Assembly: GCF_043641665.1 (NCBI RefSeq)
Contig: NC_092198.1
Coordinates: 14,501,001 to 14,565,000, forward strand
Origin: Enoplosus armatus
Lineage: Eukaryota > Chordata > Actinopteri > Centrarchiformes > Enoplosidae
Length of the DNA: 64,000 nt
Reading direction: 5' to 3'
In this document: positions 11,004-52,521 of the stretch, one piece after another
Layout: each line of letters opens with the position of its first letter
Position numbering within the stretch: position 1 is the stretch's first letter
Position numbers and translations under genes: made by a program
The notes under the pieces: generated by a model
What the model was told of the DNA's origin: nothing
Seen by the model: only the letters and a program-made list of their open reading frames with translations
Databases searched by the model: none

Positions 11004-14000
11004 GGTCAGGTGAGGTCACGTGCTGTGTGTTTTCTCGCAGCAGTGTTTCTGAGAGTGCCAGCTGCGGCTGTTATTCCAGGGTTTCTGCAGAGTCAGGTTA
11101 GTGTTACGAGGCTGGGGAGCATTCAGAGAGGCCACTTCATTCCTTTCTGCTCGCTTCTCCACTCACTAAAATCAGACACACCACCACGGATCACACTTGG
11201 GTCAAAGACTGTCTTTTGAAACACCTTTTCTGGGGTCTTGGTTTGTTTTACCCTCATAAAATACCCAATGGGTAGGGTCGGCCATATGCTGTACAATGAC
11301 GCAATGAGAGCCAGAATCCTCTGACGTTCACACTCAAGTATTTGAGGGTTAAGTTCGGCCATTTTCCTGTGATTGACACTCGACTTGGTACAATTGGATT
11401 CAGCCGTTTTGTTGTAAACCACACCCAGTCTGGCCGTGCATTCAGGTGAAAACATACTGAAAGAATTCTTTGTTCCTCTTCAGCTGACAAGGTGCAGCTT
11501 CAACGTATTACAGTGTACAGCCATTAACTTGCAGTATGACAGTGTAGTCAAAGGTGTAAAAAATGTACATGGCTGGCATTAAGACAGCACAAAAATACTT
11601 GGTTTACTGATTAACTAAAATGAGGGTTTTTTGCTGGATTTTTGTACTATAGTTTCCTGTTTCTTCTTCAACCAAGTTGATAATGAAATCACAACTTGTT
11701 AATCAGTCATACATCAAATCAAGCAACGTTTTCCAAGCAATATAGAAATGAGTCCAGAGGAATTACCCCGCAATTTTTCCTCTCTTTTTAATATTTTCCC
11801 CTGGCAATAAAAACACACAACAAAGTATGTAAATTGAAAGATCTTTATAAAGATGAGGATAAATTGCTCAGTTACAAAAGCCAACCTCACGTTCAAATCA
11901 AGTAGCTTAATATTTGAATCTACATAATCTTTCCAGATACTGGCCCTGAAAAAGGGAAAGTAACAAGCTCTCTAAATTGTGATGGTGATTGTCACCAACT
12001 TGAGATGGATGAAGCTGGAGGCTTTCAGGAAATAGTAGAGAAAAGGCATAAAACAACTTCGAGGTACGGACCATGCTCCAGGCCTAATGCAGTTTGCATG
12101 GGTGTTCATTTGTACATGTGTAGCAGCGCTAGTCTGTCCCCAAATGAGACCTGATTAGAGACTGTGGATCAGATTAGAGATGATGGAACCAGACAGCTTT
12201 TCCTTCCCAGTATAAATGTGTGTGTTTTTGCCTGTCCTCCAGTCTGCAGCTATAGGATGAGCTATAAGGGCGAATGATGGGGCCCAGCAGCAGCTACTGC
12301 CTGCCTGGCTGGACTGCAGTTCCACACAACTGGGCCAAAACAAACATCTTCCCCACAGTCTCTCTCTGCTGAAATGACATGAATGTGTGCGGGGGAGCCG
12401 GAGGAGTGTGCGACTTGCAGCGGCCACATGTGTACGTCAAGTATCTTTGTGCATGTATATTTGTGCGTATGTGCCTATGTGTATGTCTGCATAACCAATT
12501 GGGACAATCCAAACCCTCAAGCTTCTGAATTACATCTTTATCCTCCTCTATTTTCCCCTGTTACATCTAAATCAGCCCCCCAGAGCCACATGTAGGCAGC
12601 CAGAGCCTCCTACTCGGACTGTGTCCATTATAAACACCAGTAGCAGAGTCCAGTGACCACACCTCTGTCAGTCCCTGCAGTTTAGTCTCTGCAGTGTAAC
12701 ATTCCCCAAAATGAATGAAACCAGCTCCTACAGTATCTCATCTGCTAATGGAAAAGATGGAGGAAATATTAAACAAACATATAAACATAGCGATGTCTAT
12801 GATCATGGCTGCTTTTTCTTTGATTCTGGGGGACAGGCACATATTACACTTAACATGTTCCAACTCCAACTGTACCTACGAAATTCAACATGTGTTTTTT
12901 GTTGAGTTTTGTGTGGAAATTGAAACATACCAAACAAACGAAGCAGGCCCAAAACAGTAGTAAATGTGTTGAGAATGATTTTCTTCTCCCAGACTGACCA
13001 ACAAGTCCATTATTACAAACTTATTGTAGGATGTTATAATTTTATACTAGTTGAGATTTCAAGGTTTACAAAGATACCAAACATGCCTGAACTTGGGAGA
13101 CTGAATTAAGAGGAAATGTCCTTAAAACACTTGTAAGAAATGTATATTGAACACCTATGTTTTCATTTAAAATCCATCTGCTGATGTAGATTGTGAGATA
13201 TGATCAAAAGCTACACAACAGCTACTAAATGGACCTTGAGATGAGACTGTTTTGTCAAGAGAATCTTTCCACTTGATGTATAGTAATGGTTCAGCCAGTG
13301 TATATATGTATAATATGGGCTCATTATACTTTCATTAGGATTTTTTTAGGGATCCTATTTCCATCTTGAGGTTTCAACCCCAGGCTTGGAAATGCCTGTG
13401 TTCCACTGAGCCCCCCTTCTCCGAACCCAGATGCCATGTTAACCAGCTAAGTGCCGCAATTAATCCATTTCCTCCTCAGAAATTAGACCTGTTCATTAGG
13501 CTTTCCATAACCTTTTATCCCCCTGGAAGTCCGCTCTGCATGGTTCAAAAGAGTCTGTGTGGCTTGTTCAGGGTGATCCATTACACCGCAGTGAACACTC
13601 TGGAGGGGAAGCCTGCGAGGGAAGTTTAGGAGAGAGGCCTCCTCATCTTGATATAAAGTCTGAAGCTTTAATACCTCTCAAGGGAGGAAAAGACCTGTGC
13701 TCTGGGTAGGGAGGACATTGTCGGGGACTGACACAGGAAGGGGGAAAAAAGATTCTTCTAGATATGATCCGATTATGGTGGGTGTCCATAAATCATACTT
13801 TGTTGAATTAAGTTACATTGTGCTGTATGGTACAAAGACACACACATACAGAAGCAGGACGCCCTCAGGCTGTATCTCTTCATTCACAAGGCAGAGGAAC
13901 GATGAATGATATTGTAGAGCTGCGGGACGGGCCTCAGAGGTCTGGCTGAGCAAGCTGTATAAATAGGACTCTTCCTACAGCTGTTATACCAACACATGCC

Positions 14001-15092
14001 CAAAAAGACACGCTTACACTGTGCATACAACATCAGCCGTGTTTTTATCAAACATGCAGATGGATACATGTTGCAAAGAGGCAGAATTTTTCATTAAGGC
14101 AGAGGGTTTCATTCAAACCCTGACAAAGTAACCAACACAACATTACAAGAAAGGAACTTCAAAGGGGGCCATATTAGAACCTGGCTTTTTGAAGAAAGGC
14201 CCCCGAGCAGGCTCATTCATCAGTTGCACTGAGGGTAAATATTTCCAAGTTCAGGCTATGAATAATTTGCAAGACAGAACTCATTGCTGCAGAACGTATT
14301 TTATCCTTCATCTTGTTGCGATAAAGAGATGTCAGACATTTAGAGCTGCGATCGGACTCCTGTCTTAAGTATTTTTTGACAAACAAACAAATCATAGGGA
14401 CTTCCTCCAGGGGGAGTGGATGTAAATGAAGCCTGACAGTGGCGGCTGTGTGGAGTGTGTGTGATCTGCGGGGAGACTGACGGCAGGTTCCGGGCCATTT
14501 GCTGCTGTGTTATTGCTAAAGAACAAGTCCACCCCTGGGGCTGTGTGAGGAAGACGCTGGAGCTCAGAGGGTTGATGGCTTTATAAATCACAGGCAAGCT
14601 GAGGCCGATATTGTGAATCAAACACGTACTCATGCCTGCCTGTGTGCGCGCAGTGCACCCAAACACCAACCCATACACATGCTCAACACATGCTCACGCA
14701 CACATACACACTCATAAAAAGCTGTTTCCTAGATTGTTTTATTCTTGGCAGGCAGCAAAAGCCCCTAAAATAGCACTTAGGTCATCATGGGACAGTAAAG
14801 AGTCGAAGTGGGTTAACACCTCCTTCAGGCAGAGTGGCCCATGCTACACATTTAGTGGTACAGAAACTCACACACTCAAAGACAGAGAGTTCACTTCATG
14901 GATTTTAAAACAAAATCATACTTTTGTAACCATTCTTACTCTAAAACACCCACTGATACAAGTACATACATTTCTGCCAATCAAAGGTAATTATTTATTC
15001 ACTCATTCACTATCCATGAATTCATGAATGAATCAATCACTTTGTAAGTAGATGCAACTTTTTTCAGGTGGAAGAAAACATTGTACAGACGA

Positions 15093-15127
<35 letters not shown>
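15093..15127. repeat. (CA)n microsatellite, 35 bp
   Basis: Uninterrupted CA run. Confidence 0.95.
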
Positions 15128-15129
<2 letters not shown>

Positions 15130-15988
15130 GACATAAATGCAACTGATCATGTGGAGACAGACATCCTCTGTCCCCTACTCTGACACAAATGGGGTCAATC
15201 CTACACACACTCAACCACCAATGAAAGAGGATCCCCTGAAATTACCACTTTGCTGGAGCCTGGAGCAACCAGTGACTTCACGTCTACAGCAGCTAGACTG
15301 ATTTACTCCCGTTCAACCCTCTCGACTCCCACCGCAGCCGAAGAAAACCCATCTCTTACCCCCTCGCAGCACGTTCCTCTATCTGTTGAACATTTACACC
15401 TTCTCACATCCCATGTGTACCCTGCAAACAGTCACACATTTACTCTGCGCCAGAGCTGTTAGGAGAGTACGTTGTGTTATCAGCAACAGATAAGCGAGGT
15501 CAGACAGAGATTCAAGCCAAACGACTCCATAAACACAGCTGAGCGCTCTGCATATCCTTGTCTGCACTGACCGGTTCTTACTGCGATAAAAGGATGGATG
15601 GATTCTTGGACAACAATCTGACAAACACACAGCATTTTGGAGACAATGGACTGGGTGGTGGATCTTCAATACCAGACAACAAAGCCATAAACTGTGATCA
15701 GGACTTCAGAATGATAATTCAGCCCATGTGCAAATGCAAGCGTTGAGAATATTCATTTACAGTCCTACCAGGCGCATAATAGTGATTTTCAGGCCAAGTG
15801 GGAAGTGAGCAGACACAGATCTCATAAAATCCCACCCTTAGAATCAGAGCTAAAAAATTACATTGAAAGGGCAAGTGAAACCGTCGTCCTAGTCTGGATC
15901 TGGGTTTATGTGCCAGTTGTTTTGGTGGGTATGAGAGGCTCCAGGCCATGGTGTTGATTGATCAATTCCTGGTGCTAGAGGCGCCTGG

Positions 15989-15992
<4 letters not shown>

Positions 15993-16031
<39 letters not shown>
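15993..16031. repeat. (TG)n microsatellite, 39 bp
   Basis: TG run ending in TGCGCACG. Confidence 0.95.
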
Positions 16032-16033
<2 letters not shown>

Positions 16034-16405
16034 ACGTCTCCAAGCGTGTGGGTAATGAATTACAGCCTTGACAGGTCAGGATTAGCCCAGGGGTGGGGAA
16101 CAGATAAAAAGGAAGCCCATCATTCTCCCTCATCCGCACAGACGAAAAGTCAAAACAGAAGATACAAAGGCAAAGTTGTTTTAGGGAGTGTCCTGTTTGA
16201 ACAACTTCTGGTCTAAAAAGTGATTCATACTCTTAATACACTCTGTCCCTTAATGCAATTCTTGAATTTAATTTCAAAGTAAATAGAAGAGTACTGTAAA
16301 CTAGCAGGACAATATTTCCACAGAGGGTATCATAATACAAATTAGTCCACTTATTATTGTCCACTGGTAGAGAGGTCCATATTGTAAGACTCTTTGCACC
16401 AATTG

Positions 16406-16428
16406 CATCATCATCATCATCATCATCC
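16406..16428. repeat. (CAT)n trinucleotide repeat
   Basis: Seven CAT units plus a partial one, about 150 bp downstream (in transcript direction) of the eva1c exon 5 donor. Confidence 0.93.
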
Positions 16429-16583
16429 CTTGAAAATCATATCATTCTTCTCTGAGTATAACAGAGCCCATTTTAGAGCTAGTGACTCTGAGACATAGGG
16501 CCAAAACATCTGATCAGTGAGCGAACATCACCCCCTGGTGGTGAGAAAATGAAGCCCTCAGTAAAAGGTGTGCTGGGACTCAC

Positions 16584-48193
<31,610 letters not shown>

Positions 48194-48520
48194 CCTTAAC
48201 GCCTCAGAGTTTTTGAGTATCTCCGTAGCATGAGAAAGTCCAGCGGCAGCATTTGGGGTTTCAGGTTCTGCGTCGCGTGCGGGAGATGTGCGGTCCCATG
48301 TCTCTTTTATGAGTCTTCCCTCATCCTCCCACCGCGCCGCTGCGAGACCGGGATCGAGCTTCCTCTGGGCTGGAGCGCTGCACTGCTCTCTCTGAGTGCA
48401 TTTCTCACTGCGTGTTGTGCTGTGGAGGCAGCCCACCTGGAGGACCGCCGCTCCCCTGCATGGTCTCAAAGACCCAGAGTTCCCTACCAGACACACGCAG
48501 GGCCACATCCTCTGACAGAC
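48194..48520. promoter_or_regulatory. CpG-rich 5-prime region of eva1c, probable promoter/5-prime UTR
   Basis: This stretch is much richer in CG dinucleotides than the surrounding A/T-rich DNA (for example GCGTCGCG, CCGCGCCGCTGCG, GACCGCCG). It lies directly upstream of eva1c exon 1 and on the mrpl19 side, where a CpG promoter is expected. No TATA box is evident. The minus-strand frame continuous with exon 1 stays open here, which is common in CpG-rich 5-prime UTRs. Confidence 0.5.
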
Positions 48521-48834
48521 CGAGACCATACTGTGTGTAGGCTTTCTGAGCAGTCTGTTATCAATAGAAAATGCGTCTACTCTGCTCAAGCACTGTTTCT
48601 TAACAATTTTGGGGCACTTGTACTTTACTTGAGTACCCTAATGAGCACTTTTACTTTTGATATTTTATGTGCATTTTGTTGTTAATACTTTTGTGTGTGT
48701 AATTATGGATGAAAGGCTTTTACTAGTAATGGAGCATATCCTATATTTATAGTGTGCTATTGCTACTTTTACTGAGAACCTCAATTGTTCTTCCACCACT
48801 ATTGAATTTTTAGTGGAATAAAGGTAAATACCTA

Positions 48835-48912
48835 GCTGTCTGTCAATCATCCATAAATGCAGTGCATTTCTCACTGCGTGTTGTGCTGTCTGTCAATCAT
48901 CCATAAATGCAG
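48835..48912. repeat. Short direct duplication with templated 22-nt filler
   Basis: Two identical 28-nt copies (48835-48862 and 48885-48912), each starting GCTGTCTGTCAATC and ending AAATGCAG, flank a 22-nt filler. The filler plus its edges (48861-48889, 29 nt) is identical to 48395-48423 in the eva1c 5-prime region, about 440 bp away and in the same orientation. This looks like a repair-associated tandem duplication with a locally copied insert. Confidence 0.85.
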
Positions 48913-49419
48913 AAAAAGACTAAAGATTAAAATGAAAAAGATTTCAATTTCTGTGTTATTGATAACATATAGCCTACAATATAAATGCCATCATTATAAA
49001 TACATAATATGTGTAAAGAAAATAAGGTAGGTATTTGGTATGTAGACCAAAATATGGAAGATGACTCTCATCAACACTGACAAAATGACACAGACAGCTG
49101 TTTGCTCTTATTGTCAACTATTATCATCATCAGATACACTACCACCAACACCGACATAAACTCTAAAAGCTAACTATCTAAAAGCAATGTCTCTGCTTTG
49201 CTTATTAATCATGGTGAAGGCAATTACAGACAATAATCAAGTGTAAATCATACAGGCAGGTTGGCTATGGCTCTCATCTCAATAAATTGAACCTTTTATT
49301 TTAATCTCATTTAAATTACAGTATTTAAGTGGCACTGTACTTCCTGATTTTTCTAGTTCCTACATTTAGAGCAGTCGTGCACTTGAAATAGGACAAGAAT
49401 TCATGTTTAACCGACGAAA

Positions 49420-49545
49420 CAGTTGCGCCATCTTGTGGACATTGGATGACAAGGCACATTTGGAAAAATCGCGTTTTAATGACATTTGCCCTGCACGGCT
49501 TCCGTACAAGTTCGCATGTGACCACAGAAGGTCAGTCATGGCGGC
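49420..49545 (+). promoter_or_regulatory. mrpl19 proximal promoter with YY1-like motifs
   Basis: CGCCATCTT at 49426-49434 is the reverse complement of the long YY1 motif (AAGATGGCG). ATGGCGGCC overlaps the mrpl19 start codon at 49538. Paired YY1-like sites close to the transcription and translation start are typical of ribosomal-protein and mitochondrial genes. Assignment is by motif only, and the transcription start is not determined. Confidence 0.4.
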
Positions 49546-49616
49546 CTGTGTGAACGGGCTCCACAAATGTGTCTTTTCGCTGAGGTTATTGCGAAACTTC
49601 CAGCTCCAAAATGAAC
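49538..49616 (+). CDS. mrpl19: mrpl19 coding exon 1 (targeting sequence)
   Basis: 26 codons plus one base: [20 protein letters not shown] then FQLQNE. The ATG sits in a strong context, G at -3 and G at +4. The start also lies in an ATGGCGGC motif resembling a YY1 site, which is common at translation starts of housekeeping and ribosomal-protein genes. The donor is GAAC|GTAAGT. Confidence 0.92.
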
Positions 49617-52200
49617 GTAAGTAAACCGAACAAGCTCTCTCTCCTCCGGTATACTTATATAATTTGCTTTCTGGTGTGTACTTGTCATGTACATCCACTA
49701 ACTGTGAGCTAACGTAGCTAACGGTGGACTGTTAGCTAGCGATTTTGCAACCTAATAGCGAGCACCCTGACTTTACTTTAGCTGTAGACTTGACGAGTGT
49801 CTTATTTTCTTGTTATTTTCAGGGTTCCTGTCCACGTCTCTATGTCGACTTGCTCCGGGGAACAACAGCGAGCAGCCACCGAAATTCACCCCTCCATCTA
49901 AACCTGTCATCATAGATAAAACACAGACTGCGGCGTCTCTGCGAAAGTATGATGCTTTTTTGAAAAGCAGAAACGACATCACAATCTCTCTCTGACACAC
50001 ATACCAACCCTCACTTCTGTGTCGTGTATGGTTTTACAAAGAGTTGTCTCTCCCTCTCAGGTTTCTGAGCCCAGAGTTCATCCCTCCCAGACAGAGAACA
50101 GATCCTCTTAAATTTTCCATTGAGAGGAAAGACATGATTCGCAGGAGGAAAGTGCTCAACATGCCCGAATTCTACGTAGGTAAGAAAGACTCAACAGGTA
50201 CATTCCCACTGGTGAGATGAGGTGTTTAAGATGACCAAGACAATTTCATACATCTCATCCTCAAACCTTGAGACACTTCATCACTCACTTAATTCAAGTT
50301 AAAGCTCCATTCGCTCCATTTCTGACACTATAACTAGCCCCAGCCGTCATGAGGTCATTCACTGGTTTCCTGTCAGTTTTAGAATAGGTTTTAAGATTTT
50401 ACTTTCAAGGTTTGCCTCATATGTGATTAGTTACACCCCATGATCCAGCTGTGGCCTCAGATCCTCTGGCAGGGCCCTTTTATAGCAGTTCCCACATCCT
50501 TTAACCTTGTTAAAAAGGGTGACTGGACCTTTGCTGACTGGGCCCGTCAGTCACTTCCTACCTCAGGATCTCAGGCATGCACAGCAGTGTCCTCTGTTAG
50601 ATCCCTCCTCAAAGCCCAATTTTATCTCGAGGCATTCTCCTATGTATATCAACAATTTACAAAGTTTGTTCCTTTAGTAAAATGCTATCTTTGTTTTACT
50701 TTTATACTTGCAAAGAATGTTTCAAATATAAATTGGATTTTTAGAAATATTGTGTACATTATTAACATTTAAATGCTAACAATTATTTTGATTGTTTTAA
50801 GGGAGTATCCTTGCAGTGACCATGGCCGACTCTAATGCCAGTGGGAAAACTAACCGCTTTGTTGGCATCTGTATCCAGAGGGGTGGAAAGGGGCTGGGAG
50901 CCACATTTGTCCTGAGGAACATCATAGATAACCAAGGTGAGGTTTATTTAGTCTCTGTGTAAGTACTGGTCTAACAAAGGTTGACTGAATGTCATACAGG
51001 TTGTGGCATCACTGTCTCAGCATGAGGTCAAGACTTTCTAATATATTATTGTAACTGTTAAATTATATTGCTTTTCATTGGTAGGTCTGCCTCTCCCTTT
51101 CCCTCCATATTTGTCTATGATTTTTAGGTTTTCTTCTGTAGTCACAGTATGCTGCTCTGAGACCCTCCCTCTATTAATGTTTCTCTCATTAGTAGGGAAG
51201 CACAGGCATGTTACAAAAATAGTGTTCCCTTTATAAAGTGCATAGTGCAACTCTATTAAAGGAAACAAGTAGAACACAGAAGTAATTTAGATACAGAAAG
51301 GGCCAGCAGATACATAACTTGCCCCTGCACTGAAAGAAAACTGAGCAGCATGTTGGCAGAAGTATTAACATTAGTTAAGTGAGAATGAGAATTGAGAACA
51401 CATCTGTACATCAGTGTTGGCCATTGATTACTTGGTTGAGGAAGAGGAAAGGCTTTCTTCTTCACATGTTCAAGAAGTGAACCAGGTGGCCTTCGGGGTA
51501 AAACACCTGTTTCAGTGATGTATTTCTTTATGTGTGTGTGTGGCTCAGGTGTGGAGATCTGCTACGAGCTGTACAGCCCTCGTATCCAAAAGATTGATGT
51601 GTTGAAGCTGGAGAAGAGGCTGGATGACAACCTGATGTATCTGAGAGACGCTCTGTCCGAGTACAGTACTGTGGACCCGGACATGAAGCCTGTTCCCTTC
51701 TCCCCCACTGGAGAGGTGCCTGTCAACAAGGTGAGAGAGCTTCAAGATGGACCCCAGTTTATAGCAAAGAGCTGGATTGAATGGGGCTTCTCTAAACTCA
51801 TCCGTTGTACTTATTTTTTATTTATTATTATAAATGCGGGCCATGGTAACGTTTGCCTAGCTAAACCACTTAGCAGTAAAACACAGAGAAGCAGACAAAG
51901 TAAGACAACCAGAGGAATCTAGTAAAAAGACAGCGCAATAAAATTTCAAATGATTGAGCATTTCTGTGTATTCACCAGATGAAGGTAAAGATGCGTCCAA
52001 AGCCATGGTCCAAACGCTGGGAACGACCCAATTTCAACATCCAGGGCATCCGCTTTGACCTGTCCTTGACCTCAGAGCAGATGGAGCATGCCCAGAAGTG
52101 GGCGCAGCCTTGGCGGGAGTACGACATGCTGAAGGAGTACGACACCTCCAAACTGGAGGAGCAGATCCTCAGTGAGGTGCAGCAGGAGATGAGCAAGTGA
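49538..52200 (+). CDS. mrpl19: mrpl19, mitochondrial large-subunit ribosomal protein L19 (bL19m), complete
   Basis: Six coding exons join in frame: 49538-49616, 49823-49946, 50061-50179, 50802-50936, 51549-51730 and 51979-52200 (861 nt, 286 aa plus TGA). Human MRPL19 is about 292 aa. The product is the bL19 protein of the mitochondrial 39S subunit; bL19 proteins lie near the intersubunit face. Residues 1 to about 45 are basic and aromatic (e.g. FSLRLLRNF) and look like a mitochondrial targeting sequence. Residues about 69-155 carry [33 protein letters not shown] and [20 protein letters not shown], the bacterial-type L19 core (G.C..R...GLGATF.LRN). The C-terminal extension [20 protein letters not shown] is characteristic of metazoan MRPL19. 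It is divergently arranged with eva1c. Confidence 0.96.
49823..49946 (+). CDS. mrpl19: mrpl19 coding exon 2
   Basis: 124 nt, residues 27-67 plus two bases. The acceptor is TTTTCAG|GGTTCC and the donor CGAAA|GTATGA. The peptide starts [15 protein letters not shown] and includes [15 protein letters not shown], the poorly conserved region after the presequence. Joined to exon 3 it gives LRKFLSPEF, matching the conserved RFLSPEF of the family. Confidence 0.92.
50061..50179 (+). CDS. mrpl19: mrpl19 coding exon 3
   Basis: 119 nt, residues 68-107 plus one base. The acceptor is CTCTCAG|GTTTCT and the donor GTAG|GTAAGA. It contains [20 protein letters not shown] and [19 protein letters not shown]. 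This is the strongly conserved entry into the L19 domain (human has [21 protein letters not shown] and RRKVL). Confidence 0.95.
50180..50801 (+). other. mrpl19: mrpl19 intron 3 with retrotransposon-like relic
   Basis: This 622-bp intron contains, at about 50330-50640, a degenerate plus-strand reading that resembles the C-terminal end of a non-LTR retrotransposon [21 protein letters not shown], then [14 protein letters not shown], then [16 protein letters not shown]. It is broken by stops (for example within the early part). The match is to the general pattern H-WLPV..RI.FKILL ... GDR.F...A...W..LP ... FKS.LK..L remembered from fish LINEs; the clade is not determined. Confidence 0.5.
50802..50936 (+). 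CDS. mrpl19: mrpl19 coding exon 4 (L19 core)
   Basis: 135 nt, phase 1 to 1, residues 108-152. The acceptor is TTTTAAG|GGAGT and the donor CAAG|GTGAGG. It reads [16 protein letters not shown], then [20 protein letters not shown] and NIIDNQ. The motif GICI.R...GLGATF.LRN is the conserved bL19 beta-barrel core. Confidence 0.96.
50937..51548 (+). other. mrpl19: mrpl19 intron 4
   Basis: 612-bp intron between GTGAGG and GGCTCAG. Apart from a short TG run just before the acceptor, it is ordinary A/T-rich sequence with nothing else recognised. Confidence 0.9.
51549..51730 (+). CDS. mrpl19: mrpl19 coding exon 5
   Basis: 182 nt, phase 1 to 0, residues 153-213. The acceptor is GGCTCAG|GTGTGG after a short TG run and the donor AACAAG|GTGAGA. 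It reads [20 protein letters not shown], then [20 protein letters not shown]. These match human VEICFELYNPR and KLEKRLDD. The frame stays open for a while past the donor, but the exon 6 junction shows the true splice. Confidence 0.95.
51979..52200 (+). CDS. mrpl19: mrpl19 coding exon 6, terminal
   Basis: 222 nt, 73 residues then TGA. The acceptor is TTCACCAG|ATGAAG. It contains [40 protein letters not shown] and [19 protein letters not shown]. This is the eukaryotic C-terminal extension conserved in MRPL19. Its internal ATG at 51979 is not a start codon. Confidence 0.95.
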   Translation: MKVKMRPKPWSKRWERPNFNIQGIRFDLSLTSEQMEHAQKWAQPWREYDMLKEYDTSKLEEQILSEVQQEMSK

Positions 52201-52515
52201 GGAAGATCATCCTGAAATGCAAACAGTTTTACCATCAACAGACGTTTTCAGGAATGAGAAAAGACTGTAATATGAGGTTTGCATGGATGTGGAGCACTCT
52301 GCTGGATTGTGATCAGTTTGAAGTTAATCCAGATGGTTTACCACAGCCACGCCAGTGTATATGAGGAGGAGCCAACATGGAAACTGGTGTTGTATTCTGA
52401 GGAGTCATGCCACCTTCTTTTCGTCTTGTCAGTCTGCTGTACAGTATGAGTTTTCAGTGTCACTGTCCGTAGTTATGACATTTACCACTATGCAGATTCA
52501 ATAAGTGGTTTCTAT

Positions 52516-52521
52516 AATAAA
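52516..52521 (+). terminator. mrpl19 polyadenylation signal
   Basis: AATAAA lies 316 bases after the mrpl19 stop. A T-rich/TG-containing stretch (ACCTTCTTTTG, then ATTTTGTTC) follows within about 35 bases, as expected for a cleavage site near 52535-52550. The implied 3-prime UTR is about 340 nt. This is inference from sequence only. Confidence 0.65.

Larger units (their letters stand above)
1..16583. other. eva1c intron 5 or 3-prime flank, no recognised exon
   Basis: About 16.6 kb with no supported coding exon on either strand. The ORFs here are short, many made of CA/TG-repeat dipeptides (TH, CV) or low-complexity residues. Contents: CA arrays at 1.8, 5.4, 7.5, 10.8, 11.0, 15.1 and 16.0 kb; a GGAA-rich tract at 3.1 kb; CTC and GA arrays at 6.1-6.7 kb; facing C and G homopolymers at 7.6-7.9 kb; an A/T element at 4.85 kb, one with a GGTTGGGC end at 6.87 kb and a SINE remnant at 9.9-10.1 kb. 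The remainder is non-repetitive intron-like DNA. The next eva1c exon (linker) could be hidden here if very short. Confidence 0.6.
48194..49537. other. Divergent eva1c-mrpl19 intergenic region
   Basis: 1344 bp separate the two start codons. The left third is CpG-rich (eva1c promoter/5-prime UTR). The middle, about 48600-49370, is A/T-rich and contains the templated duplication at 48835-48912. The right end is the mrpl19 proximal promoter. There is no other coding signal; the two plus-strand ORFs at 48230-48685 and 49403-49624 are shadows of the 5-prime regions. Confidence 0.6.

Noticed and set aside
48230..48685. 151-codon plus-strand ORF
   Set aside because: Antisense shadow of the CpG-rich eva1c 5-prime region and exon 1. 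No splice logic or recognisable domain.
51739..51922. Longer exon 5 of mrpl19 reading through to 51922
   Set aside because: The frame remains open by chance. The donor at 51731 joins exon 6 in phase and restores the conserved family sequence.
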